Below the pieces are notes generated by a model that was not told where the DNA came from, did not search any database, and saw only the letters and a list, made by a program, of their open reading frames with translations. 64,000 nt of DNA, from the NCBI GenBank assembly GCA_029339195.1, contig JAPTJF010000294.1, positions 1-64,000 of the forward strand, given 5' to 3'. A program made the translations under genes and the position numbers. This stretch comes from Micractinium sp. NFX-FRZ (lineage: Eukaryota; Chlorophyta; Trebouxiophyceae; Chlorellales; Chlorellaceae). Shown here in pieces: positions 1 through 10,988 of this stretch (positions are counted from its first letter, which is position 1; each line of letters starts with the position of its first letter).

Positions 1-1164
1 TATCAAAGCCTCCCTCCCTCCTCTCTTTTCTGAAAGTTTGAGTTGCCAAAACAAAAGATCCAGGCGCGGCGGCCTTAAAAGAAGGGCAGTTGACAAAAGC
101 TTCGTTGTGGCGAAGTGGGAATTATTTAAATGATTTGTCGCACGGGCAAGCTCGATTGCCTTGGAGCAGATGATGTGCACCGTGTCGGTCAGATGGCGGA
201 AAGTCAGGCCACCTTCTACTCGGCGGGTACACGCCGGCACACCCGCCCACACCCATTCCTGGCAGGTGGCGATGTACGGACGCATTGCATTTATGGCGGT
301 AGATGCATTGCCTGGTGGGTGTGCAGTGTGTGTTCGCACCGCAACATGGGACGGAGAAGGCCAGGGGACGGCTTGGGCTGAAACGCGGAATGCAAAAGCG
401 AAGCAATTGAAAGATGGTTGCTGTGTGGTTTGGAGACATGTGTGACAGGTGTAACTGGCTCATAAGCGGGTATGGTTTGTGAAAGGGCGGCGCTGGTGTC
501 ACGGGGTGATGGGCGGGGACAGGTTGGGAGGAGGTATTCTCAGCGGCCTGCCATCCTTGGCGGCGTGCAACACCTGGCGGGGCGGGAGAAATGTGTGCAA
601 GGTCCGATGGACAAGTAAGGATGGATGGAAAAATAGGAAAGAAAGACCACCGAAGCGGGTGCGGGGAGACGAGTAATAGGGCATTGGAAGGTCGTGTGTG
701 CTGCTGCCTCTGTGCCGCCCTGGCAGTGGGGGCACAGGCGGTGCTTTCATGGGAGTTGCTGCAATCGGTCCGTTTTTCCAGCGCCCCAGTGGGAGCCTGT
801 GGCAGTGCCAGCGCCTTTCGGGGTCAGTGAGGCACAACATAAAAGCAAAATTAAGGTGGGTGGCAAGTGTTTGTGAGTGTGCGTCCATGCCAGTCCAAAG
901 CTTTGGCGTCAGCCGGTGCGTTCCAAGATGCCAGCCCAGCCTGCCTGCTCACTTTGTGCCTGCACGCATGGAGGGGGCAGCGGCAAGAGGACGGTCACAG
1001 CACGGCACAGCGTGCGTGGGCAGACCCCACGTCATGCTCGGGTGGCCAGTGTGCAGCAGCATGGCACAGCCACAACCGTGCCTGGCTGCAACCACGCCGT
1101 TACTACCATGCCTGGCTGCCCTGCCTCTGCTGGCGCAACCGTGCCTGGCTGGCTGGCACAGGGT
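1..1164. other. No gene recognised at left edge
   Basis: No reading frame here has family motifs or a convincing exon chain. The first 130 bases are AT-richer than the rest and may be untranslated sequence of a gene outside the window. Around 1070-1160 a 14-base phrase (accgtgcctggctg) recurs with small changes about three times. The 3' end of the gene at 1165-4896 probably reaches into this stretch. Confidence 0.5.
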
Positions 1165-4100
1165 TTACAATCTGATAAACCTGGAGCCTGGTCGCTCACC
1201 CAGGACCTCGGCCCACACCATCTGGTGGGGCGTGCGGAACGCCGGGTTCGGGTTTGCCATTGGGTCCACCTCCTCCTCCCTCTGGAACTTGGAGTAGGTG
1301 ACCAGCAGCACGGAGCTGCAGGGGGAAAAAAGGGCGCCACAAAGATGGAGAGGGTTGCAGCAAGTGGAGGCTGAGGCGCAACTAGAGGTTGAGGCGGAGC
1401 CCAAGCCCAAGGGGTGGCGGCTGTGGCTGCTCCGGTCTGCTCCCGGCCAGTTGCTGGGTGTGTGCGCATGCGTTGCACCGGCACGGCAAGCCAGCTCACC
1501 TCTCGTTTGCTGGCTTGGTGTAGCTGCCCTTGCACTCTGTCCAGTAGCACACCGTGCCGCTCACCGCCTTCCCCTCCTTCCAGATCGCGCTGTAGTCGCA
1601 CACTGCACCGCAAAAGAAACACACCTGGTGTGCTCGAACGGGCAAGTGCTGCGCACGTTGCTGGGCACAACAAACTGGCTGTGCAGCAGGAACACGGGCA
1701 TGTCCGCACGCATGCATGCAGGCGGCAGCCGCAGCAGGCAGATGTCAACCCATGCATGCAGCAGCTGCAGGGCTGCAGGCAGAGCAGAGGCGGCGGCAGA
1801 GGTGCCGGAGGTACCGCTGAACCTCAATCAAGCGTAGCAGCAAGCGCACAGCATGTGCACCTGTGAGTGGGGGCGGGCAGACATAGAGGGCGACCGCCGA
1901 GGGGACGACCATAACCAGGACCTGGCTCTCCGCCTTCACACGCCACCTCACCCTCCGCAGCCCGTCCAGCCTGGCAGGGGGCAGCCAACACCATGTGGGG
2001 GATGTGTGAAACCAGGCCTGGACAGCCGCGGAGACGGGGTGGGCGTGAAGGCAGCAGTCCTTGAAGGCAAGCACCATACCAGGGGGCGTGAGGCACGCAC
2101 CAGAACCCTGTCGAGCGGTAGTTGAGCGGCGCCGCCTCCACTTGCAGCTGGTGGCCTGGCACGCCCATTGGGAAGGTGCCGCCGGCGCGGATGGTGGCTC
2201 CCATCGTCTCTCCTGGCTTGCAGGGGTGGTCTGCGGGTGGGTGAAGATGCGTGTAAAGTGATGGAGTTGGAGGCAGGCGAGATGAGACAGTCTCTTGTAC
2301 CCAGCTGTGTCGCGCAGCTCGGGTCAGATGGAATTACCAGCAGAGACAGCGGCCAGGCGCAGCACAGCACATGCATGCAAAGTCAAGTCAAGCCGGCCCG
2401 GTGGTTCCTACTGCGCCGACCGGGTGCCATCCTCTCCACAGAAGCGGTGCAGCAGCAATATGAGCGGCTCCAGCAGCGGCGGGAGCAGGACCAGCAAGAG
2501 GAGCGGGCTTGTGTCTTCATGCGCCTTCCAGATGCATGTGCGTGAGGTGTGGGTGTCGCTGCGTGTCGCCCCCACCCCTGCTCACTCGTGACCACGACGT
2601 GGTAGCGCAGGGGCGGGTTGGCGGGTTTGCACTTTGTGCGGTTCTTTAAGGAGGAGCTCAGGCAGTCCTCGCCCCTGCTCGTCAGCTGCGCCACAATCTT
2701 GGGGTTCTGCACAGGCAGTGCAAGCGCTCAACAAAGAGGGGCGGGCAGGGAGGTCAAGCCAAATCTTGGGGTTCTGCACAGGCAGCGGAAGCGCCCAACA
2801 AAGAGGGGCAGGCAGGCAAGCAGGCAGGTGAAGCCACCACTGACGCACGCCTTTGCGGTTACTCACGGGCGCACGGCCTGGGTCGGGTAGCAGCCCCCAC
2901 AGGGAACCATTATGAAACAGACGCTTTAGCCAGCCACCAGCAGCCAGCCACCTTGCGGTGGCATCACACCAGCCCGCCCTCCCGCCCGCCCGCCGGCATG
3001 CGCACCCGCGTCCAGAACTCGCGCGTCGACATCTGCCAGCGCACGTCCGGGGTGTTGAAATATCGCAGCTTGCAGGAGCGAGCCGGCGCCTTGATGTAGC
3101 AGCTGGCATCGGGCATCCAGCCGCCGGGCACCTGCGAGCCATCCTTGTCGCTCTCGCCCCTCCCGTAGACTGCACATGGCAGTGCGGCAGCGTAGGCAGC
3201 AGCAGCAGGCGAGATAGGGTAAAGGAGGGGCCCCTCGGCAGGAAGTGGTGCTGCAGCACCAGCACTACGTGCACCAGAGTGCAGCTGTCGGTCCCGCTTC
3301 GGAGCGTCAGTATAAACAGGAGGGCACAGCCAGCAGTCCGCAGCTGCTGCCCCTGCTGCTTCCGCTACTGCCCTGCTCTGCCATGCCATGCACTCTGCCC
3401 TGCCCTGCCCTGCCCCCTGCCCTCCCCTGCCCCACCTGCAAAGTAGGCTGCGTGGTAGTCTGTTACCGGCGAGTCGATAAAGTATTCCAGGGTGGCGCCA
3501 CACGTGTTTGCTGCAGTCATGCGCAGGACCACAGGGGGGGAGGAGGGCTGGCCGCCAGTCAACCCGCAGCTAGCTAGGGCAGCCCAGCTGCCAGCACTCG
3601 GCAGGCCAACAGCGCAAGCTGTCCACACCCTCCTTCGCAGCCCTGTTGCATACCTATCCGGTTTGCATACGAAAAGGGGAAATCTGCAGCAGCAGGGGGG
3701 GGGGGGTGAAAGCAGCAGAATTTTGCAGTCTTTCTCAGACTTTTACAAATTTTCGTGCGGCGGGCGCACAGCAGGCACCGCAGCGTTCAGATTATCAATC
3801 CAGGTGGTCGGCAGCAGGAGGGCACAGGCTGGTGCAACTGCCAAAAGTGCAGCCTGGAGCTGCGCCGCCCAGGTGTGCCATGAAGCGCCCCAGGTATGCC
3901 ATGAAGCGCCGCACCACATAAAAACCCACAGGCAGGCATGTATGGGCGCCAGGCGCAGCTCACTGATCCCCAGCGTGATGTTCAGCGACGCCGCCACCTC
4001 CCCCGTCTTCTCCACCAGGCTCAGCCAGCGGCAGCTCTGCCGGTCTGCATGCACGCATTGGGGGCAGGGCAGGACGCTGGTTTGAGGGGTGGGCGGTGCA

Positions 4101-4896
4101 TTGGCTGGTGGGCCGCATGGCAATGTGATCATGTGTGGGGTGGGTGGAAGTTGGGGGTGGGGTGCAGCTGCCACCTGCACATTGCCTGCCTGCCTCAACT
4201 GCCCACCCCGGCATCGCCCTCCGACCCTGGTTCTGGAGCCGGCCCGCCAGGCTGTCACCCTGCCCCGGTGCGGTAGGGGCCCACCAGGCATGGTCGCATG
4301 TGCAGCCACAGCAAGCCCTGTCGTGCGCACCTAGCCCCTGGCTCTGAATCTGGCCCGTCATGCTCTCGTGTCTGAAGCAGGCGGCACGTGTCGTCTGCCT
4401 GCCGCACGCTGCGCACGCACGCTGCTGCGCGCGTGTGAGCACAGAGTCGTTGCAGGACTTTGGGAGGATGTCGTTCAACAGCTCGTAGTTTCCTTGAGCC
4501 ACATACGGCATGCCCGTGAAGCCTGACCAGCTGCACCACGCACAGGGCGGCAAAAGAGTCGGCAAGGGGGGAGTCGGCGGCGGAAGGCGGTCCCGCCTGG
4601 TGTTGTGTGTGCCCCGGTTTACCGCTTCCGGGCATAGCGAAATCAAGCATCTCGTTCCACATACGCAGCTCGGGGCATTCGCGAGTCACCGGCTCGCTGC
4701 AGGCCCAGCGCAGGCCGCGGCCGCCGGCGGAAGCGCCCCCCGCAGAGGCTGCCGCCCGCGCAGAGGCTACCGCCCGCCCTGGCCCCCCTCACATGCAACT
4801 GGGCTTGAAGCCGGGAGGAGGCGCTTGCCCCGCAACCAGCAAGGGGCCGCCGCCCACGACTACCAGAGCGACCACGAACGCTGCTGCTACAGCCAT
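1165..4896 (-). CDS. Secreted Cys-rich protein of unknown function
   Basis: I do not recognise the family. The start at 4896 opens a clear signal peptide (MAVAAAFVVALVVVGGG, then a VAGQ cleavage-like site). Exons that join in frame are 4896-4793, 4696-4623, 4522-4421, 4044-3964, 3510-3436, 3169-3006, 2706-2586 and 2212 to about 2100. Two more follow near 1640-1500 and 1315-1165. The product of roughly 370 residues has scattered cysteines, N-glycosylation-type sites (for example NIT) and conserved-looking stretches such as GGWMPDASCYIK and RYFNTPDVRWQMSTREFWTR. No transmembrane segment was seen after the signal, so it is probably exported or in the cell wall. The junction between the exons ending near 2100 and starting near 1640 is unsettled, and the last exon may instead splice onward at a GTGAGC near 1185. 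Existence as a gene is well supported; function is not. Confidence 0.6.
2695..2816 (-). repeat. Splice-acceptor echo, two copies 67 bases apart
   Basis: Copy 2695-2749 holds the acceptor and first bases of the exon starting at 2706. Copy 2762-2816 repeats it upstream inside the intron, including the CAG acceptor and the first bases of the exon (NPKI). The first 24 bases are identical and the rest differ at a few sites. Confidence 0.85.
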
Positions 4897-5877
4897 AGCG
4901 CAGTGTGTTGGGTGGCTATGATGCAGTGTGAAGCTTCGAGCATGGCGCTAGCCGAGCGGCCAAGTATCCATGCCACGCATGTCCAGTATCCGTGGTAGCG
5001 GCAGTAGCCGGCGGGGACTAATCCAGAGCCCATTGGTGCATCAGGAACGCAGGAACAGGGTCTCCACCTCTAGGGGTGGCATCAGTCAATGCAAGCGGTC
5101 TGTGGCAGGCCGAAGCAGCTGCGCGTGCTGCTGCTTGGCTGGCGTAGGGCAGCGGCAGCCTGCAGGCGTGCACGCCTCACGTGAGGCAGCCTGCCAGCTG
5201 TTGTGCTGCATGGCAGCTGCAGGCAGGTGTGGCGACAGCAGCCTGCCAGGCTGGTTCACCTCACATGTGGTCAACTCTACTGCCCTTAGCACTGGTAATG
5301 AACATCTGATATCTGAATGCTGCTAGTAGCGTGTAAACTGGGCCTACTGCTGCTCCGGAGGTACGGGCGCATGCAGGGGGCCAGGTCTGTGCCTTCATCA
5401 GCCTTCAAAGGCACACCCAGGCACCATGCACGCGTGGGCAAGTTGGTCGTTTCAGTGGGCCACTGCCCGCAGGGGCATTGCCACTCCCTGAAGCTGATCG
5501 GGCATCATATGCGGGGAACGGATGCAAGTGCCAACAAAGGGGCAAGGCAGCTCGATTCCAGCAGCCCCGCTGGCAATGCCTCTTCGGTCACCCCCGCTGT
5601 GCTGCCCTCCAGCATCTCCTCAGGCAGTCCTTACGATTCGAAACATGACAGCTAAGCATTGGCCTGTTGTTACACATGTGTGGCAGCATGCAGGCCAAGA
5701 GACGCATGCCGCGCCATGCCGGGGAGCCAGCAGAGCAGGGCCCCAAACCGAGGCCAACCACACGTGGCTTGGGAGGCCCCCTCGTGACGCTGGCACGAAC
5801 AGATGAGGCACCGCTGGTGCCCTTCTGCCGGCCCAACTGGCCCGACTGCAGGCCCAATCGTAGGCCCTGCTGCTGCT
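4897..5877. other. Intergenic stretch
   Basis: No supported gene. It should hold the promoter of the secreted-protein gene (start 4896, minus) and the 3' untranslated region of the RRM-like gene (stop 5878, minus). Open frames here, such as plus-strand 5317-5655, lack motifs and exon neighbours. The segment 5777-5850 resembles 6761-6845 (both begin cccctcg-ga-gctggca), a diverged direct duplicate about 1 kb apart. Confidence 0.4.
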
Positions 5878-7119
5878 CTACTGCCGGCCCTCCAGCTGGC
5901 CCTGCAGCAGCCGCTCCAGGGCTGCCCGCACCTCCTTGCGGTGTGGCGTGATCCACAGCCGGTGGCCCCGCACCTGCCAGTGGGTGGGTGCAGCGGGACA
6001 GGCGGGGGCAGGCGAGGGCGGTTGTGCGGCGGTGCGGGAAGTAGCGGCAGGTGTAGCTGAATGCCCGGCGCCGAGCGGGCAGAGGAAGCATGCAGCAGGC
6101 AGGGCAGCATGCCAGCAGGCAGAAGGGCCAACATCAGCAACGGCACATGGTTCGGCGAGGCCTCGGCACCATGTGGCAGGCAGCAGCCACGCACCCGCGC
6201 TGAGTCCAGCTTGAAGCGCAGCTGGCGTGCCGCCAGCTGGGCGGTACGGTACCGCACAACCGCCGCGTAGCCAGTTGAAGAGCGGCTGTCGGTCACCACC
6301 ACCACCTCGCCAATGGTGCCCGCGTTACCGCAGCTGCGGGGGCAGCGGGCAGAGGCAGGGGAGCGGCGGGGGCCCGTCAGGGTGCATCCTGCACAGGCAC
6401 GGCACCAGCACAGCACAGCACAGCACAGCACAGCACCAGCGCTCTTGGTGGAGCCAGCGGCAGCACCCACACATGGCATCACCAGCGCCCCAGGCCCCTC
6501 ACCCCCATGCCCCTCCCCTCAACCTCCTCTCCACTTCTCTTTTCACAGGTGCACACCAGGAGGACAGTAGCCGCAGCAGCCATAGTACGCAACATTCAGC
6601 ACCATTTCTGCCAACAACGCTTCCCTTCCCTCAGCCACAGCCACAGCAGGTGGACCAGCTGTCCTGCCCCTGCCACAGCAGCCGCAGCGCATCAGACACC
6701 CAACGAGTGAGCCGCGCCTTGCTCCAGCCGGAACCGCTTGCAGCCCTTGCCAGGGAGCTCCTTGGGAGTCCCCCTCGCGATGCTGGCAGTGCACAGATGA
6801 TGATGCCACAATGGCGCCCCACTGCCGACCCCACTGGGCCAGCAGGGACAGCAGCCACAGCACAGCAGCACGCGAGCACACCCGCTGCCCAAAACCCTTG
6901 TCTTCAGCCGGAACACGCTCAAACCTCTCACCACAGCTCCCTCTTCAGCCCAGCCCCCAGAGCATCCAAGTCGTGCGCATCCTGCGGGGCAGGCAGGTCC
7001 CTCACGCGCAGCGACCGCCCCACATAGCGGCACTCGCCGGCACCCGCCTCCTCTGCACAGCAGGGGGGCAGCGGCGGTGAGGTGCCAGCAGCACAAGGGG
7101 CCAGGCAACCGCGGAGCAT
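5878..7119 (-). CDS. Small RRM-like RNA-binding protein
   Basis: Three exons (7119-6932, 6333-6195, 5973-5878) join in frame and add to 423 bases, 140 residues. The fold reads as one RRM: a first strand around SLRVRDLPAP, a helix DAHDLDALGAGLKREL, a second strand GTIGEVVVVTD, an RNP1-like strand TGYAAVVRYRT, a helix AQLAARQLRFKLDSA, a last strand HRLWIT, then a basic helix and stop. RRM proteins bind single-stranded RNA; nothing shows the target. The start chosen is the first ATG after the stop of the upstream GATA-finger gene, 89 bases away on the same strand. The first exon could instead be spliced from further upstream, but the phase from that gene's last exon does not fit the donors I tried. 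The aromatic RNP residues are only partly kept, so RNA binding is inferred. Confidence 0.5.
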
Positions 7120-7208
7120 TGGGGCTGCCGATGCACACCAGAGTGCTGACTGGCCGCCAGGCACGCGTCACCCGCCACCAAGCGCCTTGCCCCAGCCTGT
7201 GGCGGCGG

Positions 7209-8510
7209 CTAACACAACACCTGCCGCCGTGCCTCCGACCTGCCCGCTCGCTCACCCAGTGCGCGAGACACGGATGGCGGCAGAGACTGCAGATCCTCGG
7301 AGGCTGCATCATCTGGCACCGCTGCTGGCGCCGCTGCTGCCTGCTGCTGCTCCCGCTTGCTGCTGCTCCTTCCTGCTGCAGCAGCAGCACCTGCTCCTGC
7401 CCGCTCCCCTGCTGCTGCTGGCGCCGCCACCTGCGGCCTCGCCGTCGCAGCTGCCACTGGCCGCGCTGCTGCGTCTGCTGCGCCTGCCTGCTGCGCATCT
7501 GCTTCCACTGTCGCTACCAGTGCAGTTGCTGCATGCCATGCTGCCGCCGCCTGCCCTGCCGGCAAGGCGGCAGGCCCCTGGCTGCTGGCGGCAGGGAAGG
7601 CGCCGCCTGTGCCAGCGCGTGCGTGCCGGCTGTCGCTGTCGCTGCCCTGCTCGCTCTCAATGCCGCTTGCCTGCTCGCTGTCGCTGTCGGCTGCCTGGTA
7701 ATATGGTGGGCCGAAGCCGAGTGGGAAAGAGGGGTCTGTGGGGGAGTAAGGCGGGGCACGGCTGGGGCTGCGGTCCAGGATGCGACCGGGGCTGGGGACC
7801 GGGGCGACCGGGGCGGGGGAATGCAGGGAAGCAACGTAGACAGGGTAGGCGGGGGAATAGGGGTGGGCGACGCAGGCAGGGAAGGCAAGAGGGTTGTAGG
7901 TGGGGCTGGAAAACGGGTTGCCCGGGGCGGGAGGGGCGTCCAAGATTGAGGGGGAGTAAGCGGGGGAGGAGGCAGGGTCGTAGGCAGGGGAGGCGGGGCT
8001 GTAGGCGGGGCTGTAGCGCTTGGGGGAAGGGGCGGGAGGGGCGTCCAGGGGGGAGGGGGAGTAGGCGGCGGAGGCCAGCCGGTCCCAGGCACGCTGGCGG
8101 CCCCGCTGGCCATGGCAGGGCTCCTCCCACTCCCAGTCGCGCCGCCGCCGGCGCAGCTGGCGCTCCTCCTCGCCTTCTGATGCATCCTGCTGCCAGTGCT
8201 GCACCTGCTGCTGCTGCGCCTGCTGCTGCACCAGCTGCTGCTGCTGCTGACCGACCCTCTCGCCGCTCTGCCCAGCCGGCAGGTGCCCTGCCCCCGCCTC
8301 CCAATCCATGCATCGCTCCTGCTGCCGCTCCTCCTGCTGCTGCTGCTCCTGCCTCTGCCACTCCTCTGCTTGCAGCAAGCTCAGCGCTCCCAGGGGCTCC
8401 AGCTCCGCCCCGCCCGTCTGCACACGCTGCAGGCGAGGCGCAACCTGGTGGCCACCCCCCGCTGGCCCCCCTCCCGCCTGCTGCTGCTGCTGCTGCTGCT
8501 GCTGCGGTTG

Positions 8511-8541
<31 letters not shown>

Positions 8542-8549
8542 CGCGGTTG

Positions 8550-8592
<43 letters not shown>

Positions 8593-10424
8593 GGTTGTTG
8601 TTGTTGCTGCTGCCGCTGCTGCTGCTGCTGCTGCTGACCCAGGGCGCCGTCTGCCCTGCCAGCGTCTTCGCCAGCAGCAGGCTCGAGCCGCCGCCTGGGG
8701 GGCCTGTGCCGTGGCGGCGGCAGCGTCGGCGCCGCCCAGCGCGGGCCATGCAGGGCGGGCTGCCAGGCTGCAAAGGCAGGGAACACCAGAGCAGCATGGC
8801 TGGGGCCTCTGGTCAGGTGACGCGCTCTCAGCCAGCCGGCATGCACTGCACGCATGGCCCTGGTCCGGCAGACATGAACACCAAGCATGCTCCCCACCCC
8901 GCAAATGCTCACAGCCACTGCCGACAAAACACCAGCCCCTGAGGCAGCAGCAGCTGCCCCCTCCCCTCCTCCCCAACTGGCAGGCCCCCACTAACCTGTT
9001 GGGTCCACCCCGCCCTGGCTTCCCTGCTGCTGCTGCTGCTGCTGCCCCTCCCCCTCCTCCTCCCCGGCCCACTGCACCAGCTCCAGCCAGCGCTGCCGCC
9101 GCTGCGCCCGCTGCCGCTCCGCCTCCCCACCGCCGCCATGCGCCGCGCGCCTCCTCGGCTGCCGGTGCCCAGCAGGCGCAGCGGCCACGTCAGCATCGTC
9201 CTCCGCCCCAGGCGGCAGCCAGCCCGCCGGCAGCTCCCAGTGGGCATGCTTAGCCGCCCGCTCCTCGACACTCATCCGCCTGCCCCCCTTCCTGACCTCC
9301 ACCGCACGCCCTGCATTCTGAACCTCCCCCTCTGCCGCCACCTCTTCGTCGGCTGCCGCTGCCCCCTGCCGCTGCCGGCGCTGCCGCCGCAGGCCCCGCG
9401 GCTGGTGCGGTGCCGCCTGGCCCCTCCTGTTAGCCTCCACTAGCTCGTAAGGCCTCATCACCCCATCGTGCCTCCAAGAGTAATGGTAGCACGTGGCACA
9501 GATCCTCTGGTCTGTGCGCGGGTGGAACACCGGCTGGTTGGCCTTCCCCTCTGCATCAGGAGCAGGGCGCAGCGGCGGGGGGTGGCCACTTGACCGGGGG
9601 GCGGTAATGCCAGGCGGGATGGCACAGCAGCAAAGAGGCAACAGGTGGAGACAGACGCTGAGCCTTCACAATGAAAACATGACTGTCTGAAACACACGGG
9701 AACACACAACACACGAGTTGCGGCCCGCACAACACAGCTGATACAGCCACCAGCAGACGCTCGGGCAGCCGCCCGCCCCCCGCACCTGGCGGCAGGCGGC
9801 CGCAGTGGCAGCAGCGGTGCAGGCGGGAGTCGGCAGGGTTGCAGGCCTCCAGCCAGCGCTGCCGCTGCCGCGCCCACAGCAGCGGGGGGCGCGGGGCGCC
9901 GCCATGGGCCAGGCTGTATGAGTGGCACGCGCTGCACAGAGGCTCGTTACGTTGCGGGTGGCGGCTCCAGTGGCTGGCTGGCAGGCCAAACACGCCGCAG
10001 TTGCAGCAGCACGGCTGCAGGGGACGTGTGCCAGGGAGCACAGGTGTCAGGTAGGGCAAAGAGGCAAAGATCAGGGTGCGTGGCCATGCAGCACCACCCC
10101 AAAGCGTGTTGTTCGCCTCGTGCCGGCGCGCCTCACCTCCCCGCCGCGTCCGCCGCCCGCCGGCGCAGCCTGCTGCTGCCTTCCGGCTTCCATCAAGCCT
10201 CCGGGCAGGTCTCGCTCCGTTGCATCTGCAGGCGACTGTGAAGGCGCTGTCCTGACCTCGGGACACTGCTGGGCGAAGATCGCAGCGGACCAGTGAAGGC
10301 CAGCGGTGCACCAAGCGTTTGTGACGTGCTCGGAGGTACAGCTGCGTGACGGGTTGGCAATGGAACAGCTCGGGAGCTCGGCAAAGCGCGAAAAGAGGGT
10401 GGGCCGACCAGTCACTTCAGTCAC
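7209..10424 (-). CDS. Tandem GATA-type zinc-finger protein, polyQ and YSP repeats
   Basis: Four exons (10424-10137, 10014-9786, 9550-8996, 8767-7209) join in frame to 2631 bases, 876 residues. Residues about 97-145 form a GATA-like finger: Cys-X2-Cys, a 20-residue loop with HWSRHP, LCSAC, then HGGAPRP, matching the LCNAC...LHGVxRP shape of GATA factors. A second finger (RCCHC, 22-residue loop, ICATC, HDGVMRP) is split by the second intron. Then come basic and acidic stretches and a very long interrupted polyglutamine region. A Ser/Tyr/Pro region follows with YSPAYSP-type repeats resembling degenerate RNA polymerase II CTD heptads. GATA fingers bind DNA, so a nuclear transcriptional role is likely; the loops are longer than the usual 17-20. 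A second tandem-finger gene lies at 13496-15852. Confidence 0.7.
8478..8637 (-). repeat. Interrupted CAG/CAA polyglutamine tract
   Basis: Coding trinucleotide tract in the GATA-finger gene. Pure CAG runs are broken by short CAACAACAACAACCG or CGG interruptions, giving several Gln blocks separated by single Pro or Arg. Such mixed-codon tracts are more stable than pure repeats but are still likely to vary in length between strains. Confidence 0.9.
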
Positions 10425-10988
10425 TTCCTTTGCTACTCAGCTGAATAGTTGGAGAGCGTGATAAATCATAATAATCAGCAGCGCTCATTCACCCGTGCGT
10501 TCCTCCGGCCTGAGGGCGCTTGCGCCCAGGCCGAGCCGTGCTGGCAACCGACACCACCACGGCGGGCCTGTAATGAATTCACATTGTGTAATGTACGTGC
10601 CAAGTCAACAAGTTGTATGATGCCAGCAGTGTCTGGCATATCATTTGGACAGCTGGCTGCTGCCTGTGGCCCTTGCCCAGTGTGGTTCCGACCAGGTGCT
10701 AGGCCGGAGTGCCGGCGCTCACCACGCGCCTGCTGCCGCCCCACAAACACACTCTTTCCTTTCCCCGTGAGTTGCATTCGCTACTCAATCGTGCCTTCAC
10801 TGCCCTGAACTTTGTGTTCAACTTCATCACAGACCAACCGTCATTGAGCATTGACAACAAGGATGAGGTTCGGGTGAGGGGCGGTGAGTGCAGGTTGGAA
10901 AAAACTGGGGCCGGGCAGGCAGTACCCCTTGGTGCAGGGGTGTTGTTGTGGAAGGGTGCTGCGGACAGCGGCTTCAACTGGCATGCAA
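10425..10988. other. Intergenic, relatively AT-rich
   Basis: Lies between the start of the GATA-finger gene (10424, minus) and the stop of the small paralogue at 10989 (minus). It should contain the promoter of the former. A plus-strand open frame 10709-11002 includes a protein-like stretch, but its codon choice (cta, caa, tca, att) is unlike neighbouring genes and it has no splice partners. I call no gene. Confidence 0.4.

Noticed and set aside
7209..7240. Splicing of the GATA-finger gene directly into the RRM exons via the donor at 7240
   Set aside because: That donor leaves phase 2, but the RRM exon starting at 7052 needs phase 1; the intact stop at 7209 also gives a whole-codon total for the four exons.
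7082..9253. 723-codon plus-strand open frame rich in Ala and Val
   Set aside because: It is the antisense shadow of the GATA-finger/polyQ gene; high GC leaves few stop codons and the Ala/Val runs are the CAG repeat read backwards.
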